Assembly (NCBI RefSeq): GCF_038095555.1
Contig: NZ_CP124591.1
Coordinates: 1,116,001-1,180,000 of the forward strand
DNA from: Macrococcoides psychrotolerans
GTDB taxonomy: Bacteria > Bacillota > Bacilli > Staphylococcales > Staphylococcaceae
Direction of reading: 5' to 3'
DNA: 64,000 bases
A model generated the notes under the pieces. The model was not told the origin of the DNA. It did no database searches and saw only the letters and a list, made by a program, of their open reading frames with translations. Made by a program: the position numbers and the translations under genes. Shown piece by piece: positions 52,346-61,259 of the stretch; within the stretch, counting starts at the first letter, position 1, and the number at the start of each line of letters is the position of its first letter.

Positions 52346-53958
52346 TCTTATCCTCCACCTCATACTTATCATTTACTTCTTGTAAATGATGTTTATGTAA
52401 CATCGTATCTATCTCGCGTTTAAATCCATAATAGTTTCTATTCGTATGAGCTGCGAGCGTCCCTTCATTCGTATTAATCCAGATTCTACGATGATTAATA
52501 TAAGACCCTATTGCAAGTCCAAATAGGAAAATTGTAAATCCTACAAATAATATAGGAAGTGTCAGATCCTTCTTGACCGTTAAATACGTTATTGTTTTAT
52601 TCGTCGCGCTGACAAATTTAACATCATACTGATTATCTTTCGATATATCTTGTGATGATCGGATTTTTAGCAGGCTGTATTCTGATTTTTTCCCATCATT
52701 CACTTCAAAGACAAATCTTTGGATTGTTCGGTAAAGGAGATTTTGTTGCTAGTGCTCCATTCTCCGTAATTTTATCAAAATCAGGTGCATAGTTACGTAG
52801 GTGCACATTCAACGTATCACTGATTTTATAATCATCTTTCGGATTATCGAGCTTGACCTCAAAGTTTTTTCCGATTTGCTTACCTTGTTTATCTTGTACT
52901 TTAAAGAGCATCGTTTCTAACTGCGACTGATCAAAACTATTCTGATAGAGTGCAAACTGGTCAAACTTTACTGGATGGTTCACGCGAATACTATCATCTT
53001 TTAGTTTTACAAGTTCCGGTTTACTACCAATAACTGATGAATCAGATTTATTCTCAAATAGCGTAATTTTTGATTCATAGTTTTTAGCAATTTTATTCAT
53101 TGTCGCATCAGCTGATTTACTGTTTGTATTCGACATTGATTCTTTATCATACTGTTCAAAGATAAATTGATTATTTTTTATGTAATACTGATTTTCAGTA
53201 CCCGGAATGACTTTCGTCTCTCCTTCTCCAATACCTACGAATTCATCTACATAAAACATCGGTACAAAACGCAGCATTGCTCCAGCAAGCAGAATTATTA
53301 GTCCAGTATGATTGATATATGGCCCATATCTACTGATTCTTCCTTTTTCTGCAAGAATGAAACCTGCTTCCTCACGCACTTTATATTTATTGTCCTTCAA
53401 TGTCTCAATGAGTGACATATCTAATCTATCATCGTGCAAAGTGAGTCTTTGACGTTTAAAAAATGACGGATGTTTTTTTACTGTCTGTCTCGTCAGCGAT
53501 TTATGAAGCGGTATACCTCGATCGATACTTGCTGCGATAATTGAGAATGCAACAAGCGCAAGTAAAATTAAGAACCACCAGGAGGTATAAAGATTATCAA
53601 AGCCTAATCTATAATAAATCAGTCCAAGTGTTCCATATTTGTCCTGATAGAATGTTGATGGATCTTCTCCGACCGGAATAAAATACTGCTGTGGAAACAT
53701 CGTCCCAATTGCAGAAGCAATTACCGTCAATACAAGTAGTATAACTCCCGTCTTTACAGAAGCGAAAAAGTTCCACACTTTATCTGCCAATGATTTATGT
53801 TTCGTCTTACTACGGATGGCCTGTCCATCATAGCGCATTATATCAGCGATTTTCTTCTTATCATAATTATCGTTGATTAAGCGACCACAATTTTGACAAA
53901 GCTGTGTACCTGGCGGATTAATATGTCCACATGTACATTGAATTGATTGGTCTTTCAT
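52338..53958 (-). pseudogene. resB: cytochrome c maturation protein ResB, one-base frameshift
   Basis: Membrane partner of CcsA in System II cytochrome c biogenesis. The first 417 residues begin with a zinc-ribbon-like CTCGHINPPGTQLCQNCG and have three to four helices, ending abnormally after PNNPK. The C-terminal 120 residues continue in another frame (FVFEVNDGKK..., last helix, NHRRIWI). Removing one A at minus position 52716 joins PNNPK to FVFEV, as in Bacillus ResB, and makes 539 codons in frame. All else looks intact. Error in the sequence or a recent lesion; if real, haem attachment to QcrC should fail. Confidence 0.88.
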
Positions 53959-53974
53959 TTAATACTGCACCCCT

Positions 53975-54508
53975 TTATGGTTGTACCATATCCATATATT
54001 TTTTTATGTCTGCACGTGACATCTGCCCTTTATGGTGTGCCTTTATAATACCATTTTTATCTATAACATATGTATTCGGTAAATCATTTGCATTATAGGC
54101 TTTCATCACATCTCCTGAACCGTCAAGCGCAACCATTAACTCTACTTCTTCAGGCAGTTCGCTGAAGAACTGCTTTATTTGCTGTGGTGAATCTTTCACA
54201 TGTACTGTAAGCACTTCAACACCTTTAGAGTGATAGATTTTGTTCATGCGGTTTAAGTCAGGCATCTCTTCTTTACATGGGTTACACCATGTTCCCCAGA
54301 AGTTTAGAATAACACCTTTACCTTTATAATCACTTAATGCTACTTTTTCACCTTCTAAATTTTCAAGTTCAAATAACGGTGCTTTATCTCCGACTTTCAC
54401 AACCTTCTCACCATCTTTAACAACACTCACATATAATATAAAACCAATAGCAATTAATATCAGCAGCATTATTATATACTGAATCCACTTTTTCTGTGAC
54501 TTTTGCAT
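53975..54508 (-). CDS. resA: thiol-disulfide oxidoreductase ResA
   Basis: A 177-aa membrane-anchored thioredoxin-like protein that keeps apocytochrome c cysteines reduced. One N-terminal helix, then NFWGTWCNPCKEEMPDL with the WCxPC active site and a cis-Pro region (LPNTYVID). ATG 54508 preferred, with AAAGGAG about 10 bases upstream. First gene of resA-resB-ccsA-srrA-srrB. Confidence 0.93.
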   Translation of the reverse strand: MQKSQKKWIQYIIMLLILIAIGFILYVSVVKDGEKVVKVGDKAPLFELENLEGEKVALSDYKGKGVILNFWGTWCNPCKEEMPDLNRMNKIYHSKGVEVLTVHVKDSPQQIKQFFSELPEEVELMVALDGSGDVMKAYNANDLPNTYVIDKNGIIKAHHKGQMSRADIKKYMDMVQP

Positions 54509-54542
54509 ATAAACCCATTCTCCTTTTTGCAATATAATTTTT

Positions 54543-54551
54543 ATTATAACA
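54543..54551 (-). promoter_or_regulatory. extended -10 promoter of the res-srr operon
   Basis: Minus strand TGTTATAAT fits TGnTATAAT. It lies just beyond the rluB terminator and 35 bases before resA. No clear -35. Confidence 0.5.
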
Positions 54552-54554
54552 TGC

Positions 54555-54583
54555 AAAAACACATAGTCTGTGGCAACTATGTG
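54555..54583 (-). terminator. rluB terminator
   Basis: Minus strand CACATAGT-(8)-ACTATGTG then TTTTTG, starting 10 bases past rluB. Separates scpAB-rluB from res-srr. Confidence 0.85.
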
Positions 54584-54592
54584 AATTTTGGA

Positions 54593-55330
54593 CTATGATT
54601 TATTTAATGCCATATTTCTTAAGGTCTTAACTTCATGGGGACTTAATTCTCTTGCATCTCCTGCATTTAACCCTTTTAGTGTTAGCGGTCCATACTCAAT
54701 ACGTGATAGTTTAACGACTTCATGACCAAAATGAGCAAACATTCTACGGACTTGACGATTTCTACCTTCATAAATAGTAATTTCAACTAATGTCGTGTTT
54801 TTCTCTTTATCTTGAGACTTAACTTTCACAAGTGCAGGAGCAGTTTTACCATCTTCAAGCATAATACCTTTTTCAAGTTGCTTTACTTGTTCACGTAACA
54901 AGAATCCCTTTAGTTTAGCAACGTATTTTTTCTTCATCTTATATTTAGGGTGCGTCATTTGGTTTGCAAAGTCTCCATCATTCGTTAATAAGAGCAAGCC
55001 CGACGTATCATAATCCAGACGTCCAACCGGAAAGATCCTTAAATTGAGACCTGGAAAATAGTCTGTAACGACCTTTCTTCCTTTTTCATCAGAAACACTT
55101 GTAATGACACCTGTAGGTTTATGGAAAAGAATATAAATTTTCTCTGGGTTCTCTAGCGGGATACCTTCTACTTCGATAATATCATTTGGCTTTACTTTTG
55201 TGCCGAGCTCAGTCACAGTTTGTCCGTTTACTGTTACTTTGCCTTCAGTAATTAACACTTCAGCTTTCCTTCTTGATGTAACACCACTCTTTGCGATTAC
55301 TTTTTGCAATCTTTCTAACTGTTCATTCAT
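54593..55330 (-). CDS. rluB: 23S rRNA pseudouridine synthase RluB family
   Basis: A 245-aa RsuA-family enzyme. The N-terminal S4 domain (LQKVIAKSGVTSRRKAE) binds RNA. The catalytic Asp lies in VGRLDYDTSGLLLLTNDG. Modifies the 23S peptidyl-transferase region in relatives. Overlaps scpB by four bases, the normal scpA-scpB-rluB set. Confidence 0.94.
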   Translation of the reverse strand: MNEQLERLQKVIAKSGVTSRRKAEVLITEGKVTVNGQTVTELGTKVKPNDIIEVEGIPLENPEKIYILFHKPTGVITSVSDEKGRKVVTDYFPGLNLRIFPVGRLDYDTSGLLLLTNDGDFANQMTHPKYKMKKKYVAKLKGFLLREQVKQLEKGIMLEDGKTAPALVKVKSQDKEKNTTLVEITIYEGRNRQVRRMFAHFGHEVVKLSRIEYGPLTLKGLNAGDARELSPHEVKTLRNMALNKS

Positions 55331-55872
55331 AATTCATCCTCCGTCTCTAAATTTTTAAAGAATCGTTCAATTTCATCTGATTCTGTATTACCCTCTTCAT
55401 CCATCGGGAGCTCATCCAGGCTTTTTAAGCCGAATGCTCTTAAAAACTCCTGTGTTGTCACCAGTAATTTAGCTCGAGCCTCTTTTTGTTCATTTGCTTT
55501 AATAAGCCCTTTTTCAATGAGTGTCTTTATCGGTCCATCAGAATTTACACCACGTGCAATTTCTATATCTTGTCTCGTCAGAGGCTGATTATATGCGATA
55601 ATCGCTAAAGTTTCCATTGAAGCTTGCGTCAGTTTCTTCTCTTTCGTATGTGTAACAAGGTGTTGTAGATACGGTGTTAAACTGTCATTAGCCATAAGAA
55701 AGTAACTGTCTCCTAACTTTCTTATCTCTAATACACTATGGTGAAATCTCCTGGTCATATCACTTATCTGTACTGGTGTTAGCTGTACAACTTCGCATAA
55801 AGTCGATTCATCAACGCCCTCATCTCCGGCTGCATATAATAACCCAGTTATAATTTCTAGTTTATCAACCAT
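55327..55872 (-). CDS. scpB: segregation and condensation protein ScpB
   Basis: A 181-aa winged-helix subunit of the SMC condensin complex. The conserved QASMETLAIIAYNQPLTRQDIE is the family signature. Acts with ScpA, which bridges the SMC heads. Overlaps scpA by 8 bases. Confidence 0.95.
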   Translation of the reverse strand: MVDKLEIITGLLYAAGDEGVDESTLCEVVQLTPVQISDMTRRFHHSVLEIRKLGDSYFLMANDSLTPYLQHLVTHTKEKKLTQASMETLAIIAYNQPLTRQDIEIARGVNSDGPIKTLIEKGLIKANEQKEARAKLLVTTQEFLRAFGLKSLDELPMDEEGNTESDEIERFFKNLETEDEL

Positions 55873-56581
55873 TATAACATCTGCCCCTTTCTATATAAAT
55901 ATCACCAAATGTATGCTCTTGACGTATTTTTACCGTCTCCACCTTCATTAGTTCTAATAAAGCCATAAAAAGGGTGACAATCTGCGTCTTAGTTTCCGAA
56001 AATGTTACAAAATCAGCAAACGTAATCTTTTGTTTGTGCTGCAACTTTTCAACAATATTCTTAGTTGCATCTTCAATTGAGTATGTATCCCTTGTCATTG
56101 ATATTGTAGGTTTTACTACATGCTGTCTTTGCTTTGCCTTATGATATGCCGTTATAAGATCCATCAAATCAAGTTCTAACGAGGTATCAATCTTCTCGAA
56201 TCGAGAAAGGTCATTCCCACGTTTAACAAAATATCGCTCTTCTTCCTTCTTTTTTTCATTGAGTATTTCTACTAACATTCTATAGTTCTGATACTCAATA
56301 AGCTGGTTCATCAGACCCTCTCTCGGGTCCTCAGTTTCTTCAACCGTTTCTGTACTTTCTGGCAGAAGCATCCTACTTTTGATGCGCAACAACTCACTCG
56401 CCATTACAAGATAATCGCCATGCACATTGATATCTAAATCAGTGACTTCTTTGATATAATTGATATATTGTTCAGTCAGAATTTTCATCGATATATCATA
56501 GATATCGATTTCATACTGCTTTATAAGATGGAGCAGTAGATCGAGTGGTCCCTGAAAGGACGCGAGTTTTACTTCATACAT
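55865..56581 (-). CDS. scpA: segregation and condensation protein ScpA
   Basis: A 238-aa kleisin. Typical N-terminal FQGPLDLLLHLIKQYEIDI and the MASELLRIKSRMLLP segment; C-terminal winged helix meets SMC. Starts 29 bases from the divergent DUF309 gene, with AGGTGA before ATG. Confidence 0.95.
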   Translation of the reverse strand: MYEVKLASFQGPLDLLLHLIKQYEIDIYDISMKILTEQYINYIKEVTDLDINVHGDYLVMASELLRIKSRMLLPESTETVEETEDPREGLMNQLIEYQNYRMLVEILNEKKKEEERYFVKRGNDLSRFEKIDTSLELDLMDLITAYHKAKQRQHVVKPTISMTRDTYSIEDATKNIVEKLQHKQKITFADFVTFSETKTQIVTLFMALLELMKVETVKIRQEHTFGDIYIERGRCYNG

Positions 56582-56610
56582 TATTTCACCTATATTCTGG
56601 AGTGGTTAAA

Positions 56611-57129
56611 TTGAAAACTATTATTGCTGAGTACGTCTATTATTTTGAATATCTGAGAGATTATTTCGAATGTCATGAACTGTTGGAAGACTTCTGGAAA
56701 AATAAACCTGAATTTACCAAGCAAGACTTTGAAGTTGGCCTAATACTACTTGCAACTGGCCAGTATCATATGCGCCGTGGCAATATTACAGGCGGACATC
56801 GCTCACTGTCGAAAGCAAAGCGAATCCTCAAACTTTATATCGATTCCCATTATGAACGATTTATTGATATTGCGAGATTAGCATCCGAGATTGATATGCT
56901 TATAAACTCACCAGTATACCAGCAGATCACTCTTCCAGTGCGTCCAGAAGTTCGTTCGTTATTGCGTGATAAAGCGCATCACATTTCATCAGACATCCAC
57001 GAAAATATCATTCACAAACATTTGAAGCGTGATAGAACCGAAGTCCTTTTGGCTAGACACAGTGCATTATACAATAAAAAGCCAATAGACGAGTCCCCAC
57101 ACAACGGCCATCATGGTAATAAAGGTTAG
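56611..57129 (+). CDS. DUF309 family protein
   Basis: A 172-aa helical protein. The family motif is FECHELLEDFWKN, followed by LLATGQYHMRRGNITGGHRSL. Function unknown; commonly near scpAB and xerD in Bacillales. I take TTG 56611 with CTGGAG 8 bases upstream. The C-terminal tail overlaps, antisense, a small membrane-protein gene by 63 bases. Confidence 0.85.
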   Translation: MKTIIAEYVYYFEYLRDYFECHELLEDFWKNKPEFTKQDFEVGLILLATGQYHMRRGNITGGHRSLSKAKRILKLYIDSHYERFIDIARLASEIDMLINSPVYQQITLPVRPEVRSLLRDKAHHISSDIHENIIHKHLKRDRTEVLLARHSALYNKKPIDESPHNGHHGNKG

Positions 57130-57240
57130 CAGCATCATGTTATTTCGAGGCTTTCCATCCTTATGTTCAGATGTTTTCAGTATCTGTCGTTGTTCCTGTG
57201 GTTTGAATGCCTTATTTTCACTTGCATTTTTTTTATTCAT
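57067..57240 (-). CDS. small single-helix membrane protein (57 aa)
   Basis: I do not recognise the family. ATG 57238-57240 follows AGGAGA at five bases. The 57-residue product has a polar, basic N-terminus (MNKKNASENK) and a C-terminal membrane helix (about residues 34-57, ending VYWLFIV). It begins 9 bases after xerD, on the same strand, so is likely in a fur/xerD transcript. Its last 63 bases overlap the convergent DUF309 gene. Good ribosome site and helix make it credible. Confidence 0.65.
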   Translation of the reverse strand: MNKKNASENKAFKPQEQRQILKTSEHKDGKPRNNMMLLTFITMMAVVWGLVYWLFIV

Positions 57241-57249
57241 ACATTTCTC

Positions 57250-58137
57250 CTATGCTCTCGGGTGTGTATTTTTATAAACTTCACGAATTTGTTTCGTATC
57301 GATATGTGTATATAGCTGCGTAGATGAAATATCAGCATGCCCAAGCATCTCCTGTACAGCACGTAAGTCTGCACCGTTCTCAAGCAGGTGTGTGGCGAAC
57401 GAATGCCTTAACGTATGAGGTGTCAGCCTTTTTTGTATTCCTGACTCTGCCTGGACCTGTTTCATTATCTTCCAGAAGCCCTGTCTAGTCATACGCTTTC
57501 CATGGAAATTCAGAAACAAACTATCTGTCATCTCCTTTTTAAGCATTTTATGACGTGTGTTCGCAATATAAGCATCCATCAGCTTAATCATATGCGTTCC
57601 TATAGGGACAATGCGCTCCTTATTACCTTTACCTGTCACTTTAACAAAGCCCATAACAGTATTTACATCCTCGACATCCAGATTGATAAGTTCTGACACG
57701 CGCATACCTGTTGCGTATAGTAGTTCGAGCATTGCCTGGTCCCTTCTACCTGTTACTTTAGAAGTATCAGGTGAAGATAAGAAAATGTCAACTTCCTCAA
57801 CCGTGAGTATATCCGGAAGTTTTCTTTCAAATTTTGGCGGTTCCAGGATGATTGTCGGATCTTTCACTGCATATTTTTCTCTAAGTGCAAACTGATGGAA
57901 TCCTCGAACGGATGCAGTGATTCTAGCAAGCGTCTTTGACGATTTACCATCGTCCTTTAACTTGCCGAGAAATAATGAAATCGTAAATCTATCGATATTA
58001 TCTATAGAACCAATATGTGATTCTTCTAAAAACTTCTTATAATGATTCAAATCTCTTCTGTACGCTGCGATCGTATTTTCACTCAGTCCTTTTTCAATCA
58101 TAATAAAGTGTAAAAATTCATCTATGATTTCCTGCAT
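57250..58137 (-). CDS. xerD: tyrosine recombinase XerD
   Basis: A 295-aa recombinase that resolves chromosome dimers at dif with XerC. N-terminal core-binding domain, then catalytic residues: Arg in YATGMRVSELINL, His and Arg in HTLRHSFATHLL, His in LGHADISSTQ and the nucleophile Tyr in QLYTHI. Normal length and no sign of being phage-borne; located next to fur as in Bacillus. Confidence 0.95.
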   Translation of the reverse strand: MQEIIDEFLHFIMIEKGLSENTIAAYRRDLNHYKKFLEESHIGSIDNIDRFTISLFLGKLKDDGKSSKTLARITASVRGFHQFALREKYAVKDPTIILEPPKFERKLPDILTVEEVDIFLSSPDTSKVTGRRDQAMLELLYATGMRVSELINLDVEDVNTVMGFVKVTGKGNKERIVPIGTHMIKLMDAYIANTRHKMLKKEMTDSLFLNFHGKRMTRQGFWKIMKQVQAESGIQKRLTPHTLRHSFATHLLENGADLRAVQEMLGHADISSTQLYTHIDTKQIREVYKNTHPRA

Positions 58138-58188
58138 ATCCTCACCTCTTTGTAGATTAAGTTTACCATAATATTTTATATGAATATA

Positions 58189-58212
58189 TAAAAAAAAGAG
58201 ACTGCAGTCTCT
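58189..58212 (-). terminator. fur terminator
   Basis: Minus strand palindrome AGAGACTG/CAGTCTCT followed by eight T's, immediately after the fur stop. Confidence 0.85.
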
Positions 58213-58692
58213 TTATTCATTGATACGTTTATTAAGTTCATCCGCTCTGAAACCTTTTTCAGTGCACATTCTACATATTCCATGAAAGGTCAGACGGTGG
58301 TCCATAATCTGAAAGTGATAGTCACGTTCAACCTTTTTCTCAACATCCTCAAGTAAATCTTCTTCAATCTCTTCCACCGCACCGCAATTCATGCACACAA
58401 GGTGATGATGGAAGTGTTTTGCACCTTCTTTTCTCAGGTCAAAACGTGCGACCCCATCACCAAAATTTATTTTATCTACAACTTTCAGTTCAGCTAAAAG
58501 CTCCAGTGTCCGATAAACCGTTGCAAGTCCAATTTCAGGAGATTTTTCCTTTACCTTCAGAAAAACATCTTCCGCACTTAGATGATCTGCTTCATTCTCC
58601 AATAATACAGTAACTGTCGCTTCCCTTTGAGGGGTTAGTTTATAAGAAGCTTCATGTAACTGCTCCTTTATTCTATTAATTCTTTCCTGCAT
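58213..58692 (-). CDS. fur: ferric uptake regulator Fur
   Basis: A 159-aa Fe(II)-dependent repressor. Winged helix with GLATVYRTLELL, dimerisation domain with HHHLVCMNCG and CRMC (two CxxC zinc sites). The position before xerD is that of Fur rather than PerR or Zur. A possible PerR box lies upstream. Confidence 0.9.
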   Translation of the reverse strand: MQERINRIKEQLHEASYKLTPQREATVTVLLENEADHLSAEDVFLKVKEKSPEIGLATVYRTLELLAELKVVDKINFGDGVARFDLRKEGAKHFHHHLVCMNCGAVEEIEEDLLEDVEKKVERDYHFQIMDHRLTFHGICRMCTEKGFRADELNKRINE

Positions 58693-58772
58693 ATCCTCAC
58701 TCCTAAAGGTAACGATTAATATATATAAAATATCAGTAATTGAGAATTAATGCAAATAAATTTATTCTCAGA

Positions 58773-58787
58773 TTAGAATAATTATTA
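58773..58787. promoter_or_regulatory. PerR/Fur-box-like 7-1-7 site
   Basis: TTAGAAT-A-ATTATTA matches the PerR box TTATAATnATTATAA at 12 of 14 positions. It lies 81 bases upstream of fur and 21 bases past the nudF stop. PerR control of fur is known in S. aureus. AT-rich background lowers certainty. Confidence 0.45.
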
Positions 58788-58807
58788 AATGATAATTAAT
58801 TTATACC

Positions 58808-59344
58808 TTATTTTCTTAATTTGAGCTGATAATTTAATATCGCAAGAATCGTCTTCGCATCTTCTATCTTCCCTTCATCTATCCAGCGCAGAGCTTCATC
58901 TAATGTCAGCCAATGATGACTGACAAACTCATCCTCATCAGGAGATAGTTCGTTAGATGCAACTAAAGTATCTGTATAATAAAGCGAAATAAATTCATCA
59001 CAAAAACCTGGAGATACATAGAATTCTTTTAAAAGTGATAATTGCAGAGGCGTATACCCAGTTTCCTCTTCAAGTTCACGCCTAGCAGTTTCTATTCTTT
59101 CTTCTCCTGGTTCAACCTTTCCTGCCGGGACTTCAATCAGACATTTCTCCATTGCCTTGCGAAATTGTTCTACAAATAGAATCTTATTGTCTTTAACAGC
59201 AAGAATCGCAACAGCTCCTGGATGTTTTACAACTTCTCTCACTGTTTCTTTGCCATTGGGTAATGTAACGATATGTTCTTCAACCTTAATCACTTTACCG
59301 TCAAATATTTGTGTTTTTTCAATCGTACGCTCTGTCAGATCCAT
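58808..59344 (-). CDS. nudF: ADP-ribose pyrophosphatase (Nudix)
   Basis: A 178-aa Nudix hydrolase. The complete Nudix box is present: GKVEPGEERIETARREL then EEETGY. The N-terminal TIEKTQIFDGKVIKVEEH and the 'PAGK' entry match NudF/YqkG, which cleaves ADP-ribose to AMP and ribose-5-phosphate. Upstream neighbour of fur as in Bacillus. Confidence 0.92.
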   Translation of the reverse strand: MDLTERTIEKTQIFDGKVIKVEEHIVTLPNGKETVREVVKHPGAVAILAVKDNKILFVEQFRKAMEKCLIEVPAGKVEPGEERIETARRELEEETGYTPLQLSLLKEFYVSPGFCDEFISLYYTDTLVASNELSPDEDEFVSHHWLTLDEALRWIDEGKIEDAKTILAILNYQLKLRK

Positions 59345-59409
59345 ATCAATTCACTCTCTTTCATTTATCATGTTAAACTATACTTATTATAACGAATGGA
59401 GGAATAATC

Positions 59410-60321
59410 TTGAAGACAAATCATACGAAAAGTGGTCTTATATTTTCACAGCTCGGCTTAGGAGCAATGAATCTTCCTCAAACACAAGCCGAGGCAGATA
59501 AAATTTTAAAGACGGCGTTAGAAAATAATATTACTTATATTGATACTGCCGACTTGTATCAAAAAGGACATAACGAGGAAACTATTGGGGAATTTCTGAG
59601 TTCTAACAAGCTCAGACATGAAGTAACCCTTGCTTCTAAAGTTGGGAATGAGTTTAATATGATTAACGATGAAGTTAAATGGAATCCTTCTAAATCTCAC
59701 ATAAAACGTAGTATTACTGACAGCTTAGCCCGTTTAAAGACAGATTATCTGGATTTATATATGCTGCATGGCGGGACAATTGAAGATAATAAGGATGAAG
59801 TCATAGACACGTTTGAAAGCTTAAAGAAAGAAGGATTAATTCGTGCTTATGGCATAAGCTCTATCAGACCGAACGTTATTGATTATTACCTTGAACATAG
59901 CAATATTGACACAATAATGATGCAGTTCAGTTTAATCGATAATAGACCAGAGCAGCTTATTGAAAGTATCGAGAAGCACGATGTTCGAATATTGGCAAGA
60001 GGTCCTTTAATGAAAGGTCTACTGACAGATCATGCATCCCGCATACTAGATACTAAATTTAAAGACGGCATTTTAGACTCGAGTTATGAAGCATTAAAAC
60101 AGAGTATTGATCAAGCTAAGCGTTCTGGAAATCTAACTGAACTTGCGTATCAATATTTACTGCAGTATCCTGTAGCATCGATTGTAAACGGTGCATCAAG
60201 CAAGGAACAGTTACTGGAAAATATTAAGCATTTCGAAAATGCGTTGAAGCAACAAGGATCAAACATCGAACAAGTAAGGACATTTTTTAAAGATATTGAT
60301 TATAAGGATCATATTAAATGA
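59410..60321 (+). CDS. aldo/keto reductase
   Basis: A 303-aa TIM-barrel NADPH oxidoreductase. The catalytic tetrad can be read: Asp and Tyr in DTADLYQKG, Lys in LASKVG and His in YMLHGG. The substrate is unknown. Start TTG 59410 with GGAGG seven bases upstream. Overlaps the hydrolase gene by four bases (ATGA). Confidence 0.88.
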   Translation: MKTNHTKSGLIFSQLGLGAMNLPQTQAEADKILKTALENNITYIDTADLYQKGHNEETIGEFLSSNKLRHEVTLASKVGNEFNMINDEVKWNPSKSHIKRSITDSLARLKTDYLDLYMLHGGTIEDNKDEVIDTFESLKKEGLIRAYGISSIRPNVIDYYLEHSNIDTIMMQFSLIDNRPEQLIESIEKHDVRILARGPLMKGLLTDHASRILDTKFKDGILDSSYEALKQSIDQAKRSGNLTELAYQYLLQYPVASIVNGASSKEQLLENIKHFENALKQQGSNIEQVRTFFKDIDYKDHIK

Positions 60322-61259
60322 AATCAAGAACACTGATAAACACATTGTTAGGTCTATCTGTTGCGAGTGGTATTACTTCCAGCATCATTGGTATTATTGC
60401 TTCAAATTATCTTCTGAACTTTAAGCTAAGAGACGTTGAAGTAATCAGGAGAAGAGAGATCAAAGCAAAACGGCTGGATGAACAAGCCTTTAAAGCATTG
60501 AATCCAATCGATGTAACAATTCACTCACGCAACGGCTATAATCTTAGCGGAACAGTGGTTAAGCCTTATCAACATAATTACTGGATGATTTTTTGTCATG
60601 GTGTCACTGAGAATAAGATAACAAGCATAAAATATTTAAATCTATTCATATCATTAGGCTTTAATGGTATCATCTTTGATCATAGAAGACATGGCCAAAG
60701 TGAGGGTAATCACTCAACATATGGATACTATGAAAAAACCGATCTGGAAAGTGTGATCACCTTCTTGAAGGAGCAGTATGGCTATGATATTAAGTTTGGC
60801 ATTCATGGTGAGTCTATGGGTGCAGCAACAACATTGCTCTATGCTGGAGAGCTCGCAAATGAAGCTGAGTTCTATATTTCTGATTGCGCTTTTAGTAACT
60901 TTAGTCAGCTGCTGACTCAGATCATCGAACAAAAGTCGAGATTAGGAAGCGGCTTCCTTCTCTATTCTATGAATCGAATATTAAGACTAAGAACACATTT
61001 CACCTTAAATCAGGTCTCACCTATCAATGTCATACACAATGTCGAACAACCTATCCTGTTCATCCATTCAAAACCAGATACATTTATCCCATATACACAT
61101 TCCGTTGACCTTTATAACAAGAAGATTGGACCTAAGATGCGCTGGTATCCGGAACATGGTGGTCATGCTGCGAGCTATAACGTCAACCCTCTGACATATA
61201 AGAAAGTCGTACAAAACTTTCTTGAAACATACAACCTATTGCCTCCAGCTCAGCCATAA
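60318..61259 (+). CDS. membrane-anchored alpha/beta hydrolase
   Basis: A 313-aa protein with one N-terminal helix (about residues 10-30) and an alpha/beta-hydrolase fold. Oxyanion HG in FCHGVTEN, nucleophile Ser in GESMGAAT, Asp in SKPDTF and His in HGGHA. Similar to Bacillus YqkD-type hydrolases; substrate unknown. Coupled to the aldo/keto reductase gene, and convergent with the SDR gene with no gap. Confidence 0.86.
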   Translation: MKSRTLINTLLGLSVASGITSSIIGIIASNYLLNFKLRDVEVIRRREIKAKRLDEQAFKALNPIDVTIHSRNGYNLSGTVVKPYQHNYWMIFCHGVTENKITSIKYLNLFISLGFNGIIFDHRRHGQSEGNHSTYGYYEKTDLESVITFLKEQYGYDIKFGIHGESMGAATTLLYAGELANEAEFYISDCAFSNFSQLLTQIIEQKSRLGSGFLLYSMNRILRLRTHFTLNQVSPINVIHNVEQPILFIHSKPDTFIPYTHSVDLYNKKIGPKMRWYPEHGGHAASYNVNPLTYKKVVQNFLETYNLLPPAQP

